A stretch of DNA of 64,000 nucleotides from Sphingomonas sp. NFR15 (lineage in GTDB: Bacteria > Pseudomonadota > Alphaproteobacteria > Sphingomonadales > Sphingomonadaceae). Location of the stretch: the NCBI RefSeq assembly GCF_900103265.1, contig NZ_FMWX01000003.1, positions 434,001 through 498,000 on the forward strand, read 5' to 3'. Numbering within the stretch: position 1 is the stretch's first letter; the number at the start of each line of letters is the position of its first letter. A program made the translations under genes and the position numbers. Of this stretch, positions 45,335 through 56,047 are shown one piece after another. The notes under the pieces are model-generated. The model searched no databases. It was not told the origin of the DNA and was given only the letters and a program-made list of their open reading frames with translations.

Positions 45335-46146
45335 GCGGGGTGACGAAGGACGGCATCCGACTGTTCATCTCCGATCTCGACGGCACTCTGGTCGATCGGA
45401 AGAAGGAACTGACGGCGGGTACGATCGCATCGGTCGCGCGACTCAAGGCGGCGGGGATCGGCTTCACCGTCATCAGCGCGCGGCCGCGCTCGGGGGTGCG
45501 GCCGATCGTCGATGCGCTCGAACTCGACGTGCCGATCGGCGCGTTCAACGGCGGCACCTTGTTCAAGCGCGACGGCACGGTGCTGGCCGAGCACCGCATC
45601 GCGCCGCATGTCGCGGCGGGCGTGTTCGAGCTGGCGCAGGGGCTCGATGTCGCGCCTTGGCTGTTCGCCGATGACCGTTGGTATGCGCTCGCCGAACAGG
45701 GCATGCATTTCGACAGCGAACGCGTATCGGCGAACCAGTCCCCGGTGGTCGTCTCGGATTTCTCTCCATATTACGATCGCGCCGACAAGATCACCTTCGT
45801 CAGCGACGATCCGCCGCTACTCGCGGGGCTGCTCGACCGCGCGCGGGCGGCCTATGGCGAGGCGGCGACGATCGCCCAGTCGCAGACCTATTATCTCGAT
45901 GTGACCGCGACCGCCGCCAACAAGGGCGACGGCGTGGCGGCGCTGGCGGAGAGCTTCGGCGTGCCGCTGTCGCAGACCGCGGTGATCGGCGATCAGTTCA
46001 ACGATCTGCCGATGTTCGCACGCGCCGGCCTGTCAATCGCGATGGGGCAGGCGCCGGAGGGCGTGAAGGCGCTCGCGCAGCACGTTACGGGTGCGAACGA
46101 CGCCGATGGCGTGGCGCAGGCGATCGACGAGATCATTCTGGCGTAA
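45331..46146 (+). CDS. Cof-type HAD-IIB hydrolase
   Basis: 271 residues. [21 protein letters not shown] (motif I DxDGT), VISARP (motif II region with S/T), [12 protein letters not shown] (Lys, motif III) and [16 protein letters not shown] (motif IV GDxxND). The cap is the IIB type. These phosphatases act on sugar phosphates or flavin precursors; exact substrate unknown. Co-translation with gnd suggests a sugar-phosphate role. Confidence 0.88.
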   Translation: MSGVTKDGIRLFISDLDGTLVDRKKELTAGTIASVARLKAAGIGFTVISARPRSGVRPIVDALELDVPIGAFNGGTLFKRDGTVLAEHRIAPHVAAGVFELAQGLDVAPWLFADDRWYALAEQGMHFDSERVSANQSPVVVSDFSPYYDRADKITFVSDDPPLLAGLLDRARAAYGEAATIAQSQTYYLDVTATAANKGDGVAALAESFGVPLSQTAVIGDQFNDLPMFARAGLSIAMGQAPEGVKALAQHVTGANDADGVAQAIDEIILA

Positions 46147-46155
46147 AACGTGCCG

Positions 46156-46251
46156 CCGTCATGCCGGACGTGTTCCGGCATCCACCGTTCAACAAGCCCT
46201 CACGCCGTTAATTTTGCGGAACGGTGGACCCCGGAATAAATCCGGGGTGAC
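46156..46251. repeat. Dispersed inverted repeat, family E
   Basis: GCCGGACGTGTTCCGGC is followed by ATCCACCGTTC, and GAACGGTGG leads into ACCCCGGAATAAATCCGGGG, giving nested hairpins and an overall inverted layout. It fills the gap between two convergent genes, the Cof phosphatase and the sugar dehydrogenase. Confidence 0.7.
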
Positions 46252-46289
46252 GCGGCGGCTTGGGGATTTGCCAACTCTACGGCGTTCCT

Positions 46290-47498
46290 TCAGCGCGGCG
46301 GGGTCAGCTTCACCAGCGCGCCATCGTCCTGGAGCAGCCAGATCGCGCCGTCCGGCCCCTGCGCCACGTCGCGGATGCGCGTCTCCATCGGCCATTGATC
46401 GGCCTTGGTCGCGGTCTCCCCGTCGAGCTTGACGCGGATCAGCGCCTCGCCGGAGAGCGCCGCGATGAACATCGATCCCTTCCACTGCGGGAACAGATCG
46501 CCCGAATAGATCATCATGCCGCCGGGCGAGATCGACGGGTTCCAGAACACCTTGGGCGCCTCGAAGCCGTCGCCGGGCTTATGATCGGGAATATCGGTGC
46601 CGTCGTAATTGCTGCCGTTCGACGCCTTGGGCCAGCCGTAATTCTTGCCGGGCAGGATCAGGTTGACCTCGTCGCCGCCCTTCGGCCCCATCTCGATCTC
46701 CCACAGGCGGCCGGCCGAATCGAACGCGAGGCCATAGGGATTGCGGTGGCCCATGCTCCAGATTTCGGCTGGCGCGGTGTTCACGCCGCCTTCGACCGGC
46801 TGCTGCGTGCCCTTTTCCTTGAAGGCCGCGCCGGTGTTCTCGGGCGGGTCGAACACCGTGACGGTGGGCGTGCCGGTCTTGCCCGCGAAGGGATTGCCGG
46901 GCGCGGGTTTGCCGTCGAGCGTGAGGTGCAGGATCTTGCCGAGCTTCTGGTTGATGTCCTGCGCGGGCGTGAAGCGCTGGCGTTCGCCCGAAGAGAGGAA
47001 CAGCGATTTGCCATCGGGTGCGAAGGCGATGTTGGCGCCGAACTGGCCGCCTTCGCCGTCAGATCCCTGCCGCCACAGCACCTGCGTGCCCTGCAACTGC
47101 GTGCCGAGCAAGGTCGCGCGCGCCAGCGCGAGCGCGGCGCCATGCGGGCGCGGTTCGGAATAGGTGAGGTAGATCGCGTGGCTGGACGCGAAATCCGGCG
47201 CCACCGCCACGTCGAGCAAGCCGCCCTGGCCGATCTCCTGGACCTTGGGCACGCCCGCGACATCGCGGATATGACCGCTCGCGTCGCGCAGCTTGAGTTT
47301 CCCGGCTTTCTCGGTGACGAGCAGGCTGCCGTCGGGCAGGAACGCCATCGCGAACGGCGTGTCGAATTGCGCCTGCTTGGCGCTGACGAACGGCGGCCCC
47401 GACGTGGCCGCCGTGGCGGAGGCGTTGCCGCCGACATTGGCGGAGGGGGAGCAGGCCGAGGTGGCGAGCAGGAGCAGCGCGAGCGGGCGGAGGTTCAT
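46290..47498 (-). CDS. PQQ-dependent sugar (aldose) dehydrogenase, lipoprotein
   Basis: 402 residues with lipoprotein signal MNLRPLALLLLATSAC (Cys16). The six-bladed propeller of soluble glucose dehydrogenase/YliI type is indicated by FAMAFLPDGSLLVTEKAGKLKL, EIGQGGLLDVAVAPDF, SMGHRNPYGLAFDSAGRLWEIEMGPKGGDEVNLI and FWNPSISPGGMMIYSGD. It would oxidise aldoses in the periplasm with PQQ (cofactor synthesis genes not here). The substrate is not predictable. Confidence 0.87.
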   Translation of the reverse strand: MNLRPLALLLLATSACSPSANVGGNASATAATSGPPFVSAKQAQFDTPFAMAFLPDGSLLVTEKAGKLKLRDASGHIRDVAGVPKVQEIGQGGLLDVAVAPDFASSHAIYLTYSEPRPHGAALALARATLLGTQLQGTQVLWRQGSDGEGGQFGANIAFAPDGKSLFLSSGERQRFTPAQDINQKLGKILHLTLDGKPAPGNPFAGKTGTPTVTVFDPPENTGAAFKEKGTQQPVEGGVNTAPAEIWSMGHRNPYGLAFDSAGRLWEIEMGPKGGDEVNLILPGKNYGWPKASNGSNYDGTDIPDHKPGDGFEAPKVFWNPSISPGGMMIYSGDLFPQWKGSMFIAALSGEALIRVKLDGETATKADQWPMETRIRDVAQGPDGAIWLLQDDGALVKLTPPR

Positions 47499-47551
47499 GG
47501 CCGCATGGTAGCGGCATCATCGCGCGTTCCCAAGCGGAAACGCGGAGGCGC

Positions 47552-47580
47552 TTGCCAGCCCTTCATGCTTCGCCTATATC
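47552..47580 (+). promoter_or_regulatory. Candidate sigma-70-type promoter of the rimP-nusA-infB operon
   Basis: TTGCCA (47552-47557), 17 bases, TATATC (47575-47580), 82 bases ahead of rimP. The spacing is optimal and the boxes stand out in otherwise GC-rich DNA. Confidence 0.5.
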
Positions 47581-47662
47581 ACCGGCATATTCTCTACATC
47601 GTTATGGTGAAGAGGTCGGAGCCACCCGGTTCCGGCGACAATCCTGCTTGTTTGGAGCATCG

Positions 47663-48259
47663 ATGGCGGACCCCGACCTGATCCGGGCCAAGCTGAACGC
47701 ATTGATCGAGCCTGAGGCGAAAGCGCTCGGCTTCGATCTCGTGCGCGTCAAGCTGTTCGGCGGCGCGGGCGACCTCACCTTGCAGGTGATGGCCGAGCGC
47801 CCCGACACGCGCCAGCTCACGATCGACGATTGCGCCGAGCTGTCGCGCCGCATCTCGGACCGGCTTGATGCGCTCGAGGAGCAGGGTACCGACCTGATCG
47901 ACGAGGAATATCGCCTCGAAGTCTCGTCGCCCGGCATAGACCGGCCGCTGACGCGGCTGGCGGACTTCGCCGACTGGGCCGGGCATGACGCGCGCATCAA
48001 TCTCGCGCAGCCGGTCGATGGGCGCAAGCAGCTCACCGGCGTCCTCAAGGGCGTCGAAGGCGATCGGATCACGATCGACGTGCGCAAGCATGGCGACATC
48101 ACGATCGGTTTCGCCGATGTCGGCGATGCCAAGCTGCTGCTGACCGACCGGCTGATCGCCGCCACCCGGCCGCTTTCGATGGATGGCGCCGACGAAGAAG
48201 AATTCGAACACGACGACAGCGACGCGCTGGAGAGCGCCGAAGATGAAGGACTGAAGTGA
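47663..48259 (+). CDS. rimP: Ribosome maturation factor RimP
   Basis: 198 residues. LIEPEAKALGFDLVRVKLFGGAG start and RRISDRLDALEE...YRLEVSSPGIDRPLT are the RimP core; it helps assemble the 30S head. An acidic C-terminal tail (DGADEEEFEHDDSDALESAEDEG) is typical of sphingomonad RimP. ATG 47663 follows TTTGGAG. TGATG junction with nusA; first gene of the translation operon. Confidence 0.93.
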   Translation: MADPDLIRAKLNALIEPEAKALGFDLVRVKLFGGAGDLTLQVMAERPDTRQLTIDDCAELSRRISDRLDALEEQGTDLIDEEYRLEVSSPGIDRPLTRLADFADWAGHDARINLAQPVDGRKQLTGVLKGVEGDRITIDVRKHGDITIGFADVGDAKLLLTDRLIAATRPLSMDGADEEEFEHDDSDALESAEDEGLK

Positions 48260-49878
48260 TGGCCACCGCCGTTTCCGCCAACAAGGCCGAGCTGATCGCA
48301 ATCGCGAACGCGGTCGCCAGCGAAAAGATGATCGACAAGGGCATCGTCATCGAGGCGATGGAAGACGCGATCCAGCGCGCGGCGCGGGCGCGCTACGGCG
48401 CGGAAAATGACATCCGTGCCAAGCTCGATCCCAACAGCGGCGATCTGCGGCTGTGGCGTGTCGTCGAAGTGGTCGAGGCGGTCGACGATTTCTTCAAGCA
48501 GGTGAACCTCAAGGAAGCGCAGAAGCTCCAGAAGGACGCCGAGATCGGCGATTACATCGTCGATCCGCTGCCGCCGATCGAGTTCGGCCGCATCGCCGCG
48601 CAGGCCGCCAAGCAGGTGATCTTCCAGAAGGTCCGCGATGCCGAGCGCGACCGTCAGTTCGAAGAGTTCAAGGATCGTCAGGGCGAGATCATCACCGGCG
48701 TCGTCAAGCGCGTCGAGTTCGGCCATGTCGTCGTCGATCTCGGCCGCGCCGAAGGCGTGATCCGCCGCGACCAGCAGATCCCGCGCGAAGTGGTGCGCGT
48801 CAACGATCGCATCCGCTCGCTGATCCTCAACGTGCGCCGCGAGAACCGTGGCCCGCAGATCTTCCTCAGCCGCGCGCATCCCGATTTCATGAAGAAGCTG
48901 TTCGCGCAGGAAGTGCCCGAAATCTACGACGGCATCATCGAGATCAAGGCCGCCGCGCGCGACCCCGGCAGCCGCGCCAAGATCGGCGTCATTAGCCACG
49001 ATTCGTCGATCGATCCGGTCGGAGCGTGCGTCGGCATGAAAGGCAGTCGCGTTCAGGCGGTGGTGCAGGAGATGCAGGGCGAGAAGATCGACATCATCCC
49101 CTGGTCGCCCGACACCGCGACCTTCGTCGTCAACGCGCTCCAGCCCGCGAGCGTCAGCCGCGTCGTGATCGACGAGGAAGAGGACCGGATCGAGGTGGTC
49201 GTTCCCGACGACCAGCTCAGCCTCGCGATCGGCCGGCGTGGCCAGAACGTGCGGCTCGCCTCGCAGCTCACCGCCAAGGCGATCGACATCCTCACCGAGC
49301 AGGATGCGAGCGAGAAGCGCCAGAAGGAATTCGTCGAGCGCACCGAGATGTTCCAGAACGAGCTCGACGTCGACGAGACGCTCGCGCAGTTGCTGGTTGC
49401 GGAGGGCTTCACCAACCTCGAGGAAGTCGCCTATGTCGAGGCCGATGAAATCGCCGGCATCGAAGGCTTCGACGAGGATCTCGCCGCCGAGTTGCAGAGC
49501 CGCGCGACCGAGGCGCTCGAACGCCGCGAGGAAGCCAATCGCGCGTTGCGCCGCGAACTCGGCGTCGAGGACGATCTCGCGACGATGCCGTATCTGACCG
49601 AGGCGATGCTCGTCACGCTCGGCAAGGCCGGCATCAAGACGCTCGACGATCTCGCCGATCTCGCCACCGACGAACTCGTCCAGAAGAAGCGCCAGGAACA
49701 GCGCCGCCGCAACGAAGAGGCGGCCAAGCGCTTCGAAGGCCGCGCCGAGGATCGCGGCGGCGTGCTCGGGGAATATGGGCTGAGCGAAGAGCAGGGCAAC
49801 GAGATCATCATGGCCGCGCGCGCGCATTGGTTCGACGACGAGCCGGCTGCGCCAGCCGCCACGAGCGAGGAGGCGTAA
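48259..49878 (+). CDS. nusA: Transcription termination/antitermination protein NusA
   Basis: 539 residues. N-terminal RNAP-binding domain (about 1-130), S1 (about 135-200), KH1/KH2 (about 205-345, including GACVGMKGSRVQAVVQEMQGEKIDII and LAIGRRGQNVRLASQL), then two acidic helix-hairpin-helix repeats. ATG 48259 overlaps the rimP stop as TGATG; an in-frame GTG at 48256 is the alternative. Confidence 0.96.
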   Translation: MATAVSANKAELIAIANAVASEKMIDKGIVIEAMEDAIQRAARARYGAENDIRAKLDPNSGDLRLWRVVEVVEAVDDFFKQVNLKEAQKLQKDAEIGDYIVDPLPPIEFGRIAAQAAKQVIFQKVRDAERDRQFEEFKDRQGEIITGVVKRVEFGHVVVDLGRAEGVIRRDQQIPREVVRVNDRIRSLILNVRRENRGPQIFLSRAHPDFMKKLFAQEVPEIYDGIIEIKAAARDPGSRAKIGVISHDSSIDPVGACVGMKGSRVQAVVQEMQGEKIDIIPWSPDTATFVVNALQPASVSRVVIDEEEDRIEVVVPDDQLSLAIGRRGQNVRLASQLTAKAIDILTEQDASEKRQKEFVERTEMFQNELDVDETLAQLLVAEGFTNLEEVAYVEADEIAGIEGFDEDLAAELQSRATEALERREEANRALRRELGVEDDLATMPYLTEAMLVTLGKAGIKTLDDLADLATDELVQKKRQEQRRRNEEAAKRFEGRAEDRGGVLGEYGLSEEQGNEIIMAARAHWFDDEPAAPAATSEEA

Positions 49879-49884
49879 GCCGCG

Positions 49885-50121
49885 ATGCCGTTCGTCAGCA
49901 TCCGATTGGCGGGGACCGCCACGCGCGAGCAGAAGGCGGGCGTCGTCGCCGACGTCACCGCTGCCCTCGTCGCGCGGCTGGGCAAGCCAGCGGCGGCTGT
50001 GCAGGTGGTGATCGAGGAAATCTCGCCCGAAAATTACGGCGCGGCCGGCCAGTTGATCGCCGATCGCGACGCCCCCAAACCCATCGTGCAGGAGGACGCA
50101 CATGCGGAATCCCCACGATGA
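49885..50121 (+). CDS. 4-oxalocrotonate tautomerase-like protein
   Basis: 78 residues, MPFVSIRLAGTATREQKAGVVADVTAALVARLGKPAAAVQVVIEEISPENYGAAGQLIADR. Pro2 becomes N-terminal after Met removal and is the catalytic base of the tautomerase superfamily. Its presence between nusA and ylxR is not the usual order of this operon. Its 3' end overlaps the ylxR start by 20 bases. Substrate unknown. Confidence 0.82.
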   Translation: MPFVSIRLAGTATREQKAGVVADVTAALVARLGKPAAAVQVVIEEISPENYGAAGQLIADRDAPKPIVQEDAHAESPR

Positions 50122-50965
50122 GGCGCTAGGCGACGCCAAAACTCCCCTCCCGCATGCGGGAGGGGCTGGGGGAGGGCCTGTTGCGGGCGCGTCTCCCAAG
50201 AACACGCCCTCCGCTAACCCTTCCCGCGCGCGGGAAGGGAAAGAAGACCCTGTTCGCAAGTGCATCCTCACCGGCGACCGTGCGCCGCGCGAGGCGCTGG
50301 TGCGGCTCGCGCTGTCGCCCGAGGGCGCGGTGCTGCCCGATGTGCGCGCCAAGGCGCCGGGGCGGGGGGCTTGGATCGGCGTGACGCGCGCGGAGCTTGC
50401 AACCGCGATCGCCAAGGGCAAGCTGAAGGGGGCGCTCGCACGCGCCTTCAAGACCGGCCCGATCGCGATTCCCGAAGACCTGCCCGAACGGCTCGCCGCC
50501 GCGCTCGAACGCGCCGCGCTCGACCGGCTCGGGCTCGAATCGCGTTCGGGCACGCTGCTGACGGGATCGGAAAAGATCGAGACCGCCGCGCGTTCGGGCC
50601 AGCTCCACCTGCTGCTCCACGCCTGCGACGCCGGCGCCGACGGCAACCGCAAGCTCGACCAAGCGTGGCGAGTCGGGCGCGACGCGGAAGGAAGTGATCT
50701 CAGGGGCTTGGTTTTGCCGGTGCCACGCACCACATTGGCCGTGGCGCTCGGACGGCAGAATGTGGTACATATCGGTCTGACGGAGCGTGATGCCGCCGCG
50801 CGCGTGGAAGAAGCGCTCCACCGCTGGCTGCATTTTCTCGGACCCGACCCCATCCTCTCGCCTTGCGAAACGGCCTCGCAGGGCGCATCGGCGTTTCCAC
50901 ACGACGCCGGGGCAGAGACTTCAGGGCCGGAGCCCGATGCCGATACGACGTTACGAGGAATTTGA
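50102..50965 (+). CDS. YlxR (DUF448) family protein with C-terminal L7Ae-like domain
   Basis: 287 residues. VRKCILTGDRAPREALVRLALSPEGAVLPDVRAKAPGRGAWI is the YlxR RNA-binding core (about 50-95); the C-terminal half is a ribosomal L7Ae-like region as in fused alphaproteobacterial YlxR proteins. Residues about 14-47 (PLPHAGGAGGGP...PSRAREGKE) are encoded by a family D repeat element (50141-50242), so the repeat is translated in frame. GGAGG six bases before ATG 50102 supports this start upstream of the repeat. Confidence 0.85.
   Translation: MRNPHDEALGDAKTPLPHAGGAGGGPVAGASPKNTPSANPSRAREGKEDPVRKCILTGDRAPREALVRLALSPEGAVLPDVRAKAPGRGAWIGVTRAELATAIAKGKLKGALARAFKTGPIAIPEDLPERLAAALERAALDRLGLESRSGTLLTGSEKIETAARSGQLHLLLHACDAGADGNRKLDQAWRVGRDAEGSDLRGLVLPVPRTTLAVALGRQNVVHIGLTERDAAARVEEALHRWLHFLGPDPILSPCETASQGASAFPHDAGAETSGPEPDADTTLRGI
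50141..50242. repeat. Family D repeat element inside ylxR coding sequence
   Basis: ACTCCCCTCCCGCATGCGGG, GGAGGGCCTG, then ACGCCCTCCGCTAACCCTTC and CCGCGCGCGGGAAGGGAAAG: same architecture as the hisG-hisD gap element (20773-20878) and the rbfA leader element. It lies wholly inside the ylxR reading frame, after the first 13 codons. Confidence 0.75.
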
Positions 50966-53743
<2,778 letters not shown>

Positions 53744-53866
53744 ACCCTCTCCCGGCGGGAGAGGGTCGAGCCGCGAAGCGGCGAGGGGTGAGGGCGCCGA
53801 CCGCCATCACCCTCACCCTCCCAAGCCTGACGGCTTGGGCCCCTCCCTCTCCCGGTGGGAGAGGTG
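53744..53866. repeat. Repeat element between infB and rbfA, family D-like
   Basis: ACCCTCTCCCGGCGGGAGAG and GAGCCGCGAAGCGGCGAGGG, then CCAAGCCTGACGGCTTGGG and CTCTCCCGGTGGGAGAG form four small hairpins in 122 bases. A CCCTC/GAGGG-rich relative of the elements at 20773 and 50141. It separates infB from rbfA and may cause partial termination. Confidence 0.7.
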
Positions 53867-53878
53867 TAAGAGAGACAA

Positions 53879-54277
53879 ATGCGCCCAACCGAAACCCCCG
53901 AAACCCGCTCTGTTCGCCTGCTCCGTGTCGGCGAGCAGGTGCGCCATGCGCTGAGCGATATCCTGATGCGCGGCGACGTGCATGACGAGACGCTCGCCAG
54001 CCATGCGGTGACGATCACCGAAGTCCGCATGTCGCCCGATCTGCGCCACGCGACCTGTTTCGTGAAGGCGCTGCTCGGCAAGGATGAGGATGCGGTGCTC
54101 AAGGCGCTGCGCACCAACACCGCTTACCTCCAGCGCGAGGTCGCCCAGCGCGTCCAGACGCGCTACGCCGCCAAGCTCAAGTTCGTCGCCGACGAGAGTT
54201 TCGACGAGGGCAGCCACATCGATTCGCTGCTGCGCGCGCCGCATGTCGCGCGGGATCTGGCGGGCGACGACGATTGA
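53879..54277 (+). CDS. rbfA: Ribosome-binding factor A
   Basis: 132 residues. [54 protein letters not shown] and [19 protein letters not shown] are RbfA signatures. Acts in 16S 5' end maturation and cold adaptation. ATG 53879 sits just past the repeat element. In most genomes truB follows; here toxin-antitoxin, tdk and another gene intervene. Confidence 0.94.
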   Translation: MRPTETPETRSVRLLRVGEQVRHALSDILMRGDVHDETLASHAVTITEVRMSPDLRHATCFVKALLGKDEDAVLKALRTNTAYLQREVAQRVQTRYAAKLKFVADESFDEGSHIDSLLRAPHVARDLAGDDD

Positions 54278-54284
54278 CTCAGTT

Positions 54285-54308
54285 GCCGGTAAGACACATC
54301 TTACCGGC
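54285..54308. promoter_or_regulatory. Perfect 24-bp palindromic operator of the AbrB/PIN toxin-antitoxin unit
   Basis: GCCGGTAAGA (54285-54294) and TCTTACCGGC (54299-54308) are exact reverse complements separated by CACA, ending on the base before the antitoxin ATG at 54309. AbrB-type antitoxins normally repress their own operon by binding such palindromes. No Shine-Dalgarno lies in the leader, so the operator also covers the region where translation would start. Confidence 0.7.
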
Positions 54309-54581
54309 ATGAGTGTCGAGATCACCATTTCCTCGAAGGGGCAGGTCGTCATCCCGAAGGATGTGCGTGATGCGCTGGGGTTGCGGGCGGGCGAAAAACT
54401 CCGACTCTCGCATCGGGGCCGCCGGATCACGATGGAGCCTGTCGGCGAACCCGTGCGCGAGCGTATCAGCTACGAAGAGTTCAGGCGGCGCGTCCCCGCT
54501 TACGAGGGGCCGCCTGTCGCGGCCGAGGAGATGAGCGCGCGTATCGGCGAACTGTTCGAGGATTGGCCATCGCGCCCGTGA
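54309..54581 (+). CDS. AbrB/MazE-family antitoxin (VapB type)
   Basis: 90 residues. MSVEITISSKGQVVIPKDVRDALGLRAGEKLRLSHRGRRITMEP is the swapped-hairpin AbrB DNA-binding domain; residues about 50-90 (YEEFRRRVPAYEGPPVAAEEMSARIGELFEDWPSRP) would contact the PIN toxin. GTGA overlap with the toxin gene. Confidence 0.9.
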   Translation: MSVEITISSKGQVVIPKDVRDALGLRAGEKLRLSHRGRRITMEPVGEPVRERISYEEFRRRVPAYEGPPVAAEEMSARIGELFEDWPSRP

Positions 54582-54970
54582 TCGCCGTCGATACGAACAT
54601 TGTTGTCCGCCTGATTACGAACGACGACCCGATCCAGGTGCAGCGTGTGCTGGCGTTGCTCCAGCGGGAGGATTTGTTCGTCAGTCACACCGTTCTGATC
54701 AAGGCCGAGTGGGTGTTGCGTTCTGCCTATCGCTATGATCGGTTGCGCATTGCGAACGCGCTTTTCGAACTGAGCGATTTGGCGAACCTCCATTTTCAAG
54801 CCGAGGACGATGTCCGCTGGGCGCTGGGTCGCTATAGATTGGCCGGCGAGTTCGCGGATTACGTTCATATTGCCGCTGCGCGCCCGATTGGCCGCTTTGC
54901 CTCATTCGAGCGCAAACTTGCCGTCCGCGCTGGCCCGGATTCGCCCGCGGCGATTGAAGTGCTCACCTGA
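54578..54970 (+). CDS. PIN-domain toxin (VapC type)
   Basis: 130 residues. Acidic active-site residues D5 (MIAVDTN), E44 (IKAEWVL) and D94 (EFADYVH) fit the PIN RNase fold. The usual late DxxL-type aspartate position reads FERKL (Glu), a mild deviation. GTG 54578 gives the GTGA overlap with the antitoxin; a TTG at 54563 is possible. VapC toxins cleave tRNA or rRNA, plausible here. The region is less GC-rich than its neighbours. Confidence 0.87.
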   Translation: MIAVDTNIVVRLITNDDPIQVQRVLALLQREDLFVSHTVLIKAEWVLRSAYRYDRLRIANALFELSDLANLHFQAEDDVRWALGRYRLAGEFADYVHIAAARPIGRFASFERKLAVRAGPDSPAAIEVLT

Positions 54971-55549
54971 ATGGCCAAGCTCTATTTCTACTATGCCTCG
55001 ATGAACGCGGGCAAATCGACCAACCTGCTGCAAGCCGATTTCAACTATCGTGAGCGCGGCATGCGGACGTTGCTGTTCACCGCCGCGATCGACGACCGGT
55101 TCGCGGCGGGGACGATCACCTCGCGGATCGGCTTGACGGCGCCGGCGCTGGCGTTCGACCCCGCGACTGATCTCGCGGCGATGACGCTCGGCCAGGACCA
55201 GCCGCCGGCCTGCGTGCTGGTCGACGAGGCGCAGTTCCTCACCGCCGCGCAGGTCGATCAGCTCGCGCGGCTGGCCGACCGGCATGACATTCCGGTGCTC
55301 GCATATGGCTTGCGCACTGATTTCCGGGGCGAATTGTTCGAGGGCTCGGCGCGGCTGCTGGCGCTCGCCGACGCGCTCATCGAGATCAAGTCGGTGTGCG
55401 AATGCGGGCGCAAGGCGACGATGAACCTGCGCGTCGACGACACCGGGCGCGCCGTCACCCGTGGCACACAGACCGAGATCGGCGGCAACGATCGTTACGT
55501 CGCGCTCTGTCGGCGGCATTTCAGCGAGCGTTCAGCCAACGCCGCGTAA
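54971..55549 (+). CDS. tdk: Thymidine kinase
   Basis: 192 residues. P-loop YYASMNAGKSTNLLQ (K15), VDEAQFL (Walker-B/active site), and zinc-site cysteines in CECGRKATM and CRRHF. Type-II thymidine kinase for thymidine salvage. ATG begins the base after the PIN toxin stop, so it is likely co-transcribed from the operon. Confidence 0.93.
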   Translation: MAKLYFYYASMNAGKSTNLLQADFNYRERGMRTLLFTAAIDDRFAAGTITSRIGLTAPALAFDPATDLAAMTLGQDQPPACVLVDEAQFLTAAQVDQLARLADRHDIPVLAYGLRTDFRGELFEGSARLLALADALIEIKSVCECGRKATMNLRVDDTGRAVTRGTQTEIGGNDRYVALCRRHFSERSANAA

Positions 55550-55577
55550 GTCTCCCGCGCGATTTCGGAGACCCTTG

Positions 55578-56000
55578 ATGCAAAAGGCAATGTTGCTCGC
55601 CGCCGCATTCGTCCTGTCGCCAAGCGCGGCGCTGGCCGACGCTCCGGCCGATGCCCGGCTGGGCGGGTGGACGCGGGCCGAAATCGGCAAGGAAGCCAGC
55701 ATCCCTTTCATCCGCGATCAGCGCCTCTACGGCTTCGAGAGCGATGGTGATCGTGGCGTATGGCTGCAGGATCAGCGCCGGCGCTGGTATTATGCCAAGC
55801 CGCTCGGGCGGTGCGCCGGCCTCGGCCTGGCGACGATGATCGGCGTCGATTCGCGCTTCAACGGCGATTCGTTCGATCGCACCGGCACCTTGCTCGTCGA
55901 TGGCCAGCGCTGCCCGCTCAGCAGCCTCACCGCGAGCGAGGGGCCGCCACCCAAGCCCGGCAAGCTCAAGCCGGGATTGAACCGCATCAAGCGGGGCTGA
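55578..56000 (+). CDS. Secreted DUF6491-like protein
   Basis: 140 residues. Signal peptide ending SAALADAPADA, then IPFIRDQRLYGFESDGDRGVWLQDQRRRWYYAKPLGRCAGLGLATMIGVDSRFNGDSFDRTGTLLVDGQRCPLSSL. The order RxWYYAxLxxxCxGL...DRxGxxLVxGxRCxxxxL resembles DUF6491 proteins, whose role is unknown; two cysteines could bond. Located between tdk and truB; start ATG 55578. Confidence 0.65.
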   Translation: MQKAMLLAAAFVLSPSAALADAPADARLGGWTRAEIGKEASIPFIRDQRLYGFESDGDRGVWLQDQRRRWYYAKPLGRCAGLGLATMIGVDSRFNGDSFDRTGTLLVDGQRCPLSSLTASEGPPPKPGKLKPGLNRIKRG

Positions 56001-56047
56001 CATCAAGTGGGCTGACGGGGCGGCATTCCCGCGTTAGGCGCACCGAG

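Noticed and set aside
44248-46251. Elements C and E as insertion-sequence ends
   Set aside because: No transposase frame lies between or next to them and no target duplication is visible; treated as dispersed intergenic repeats.
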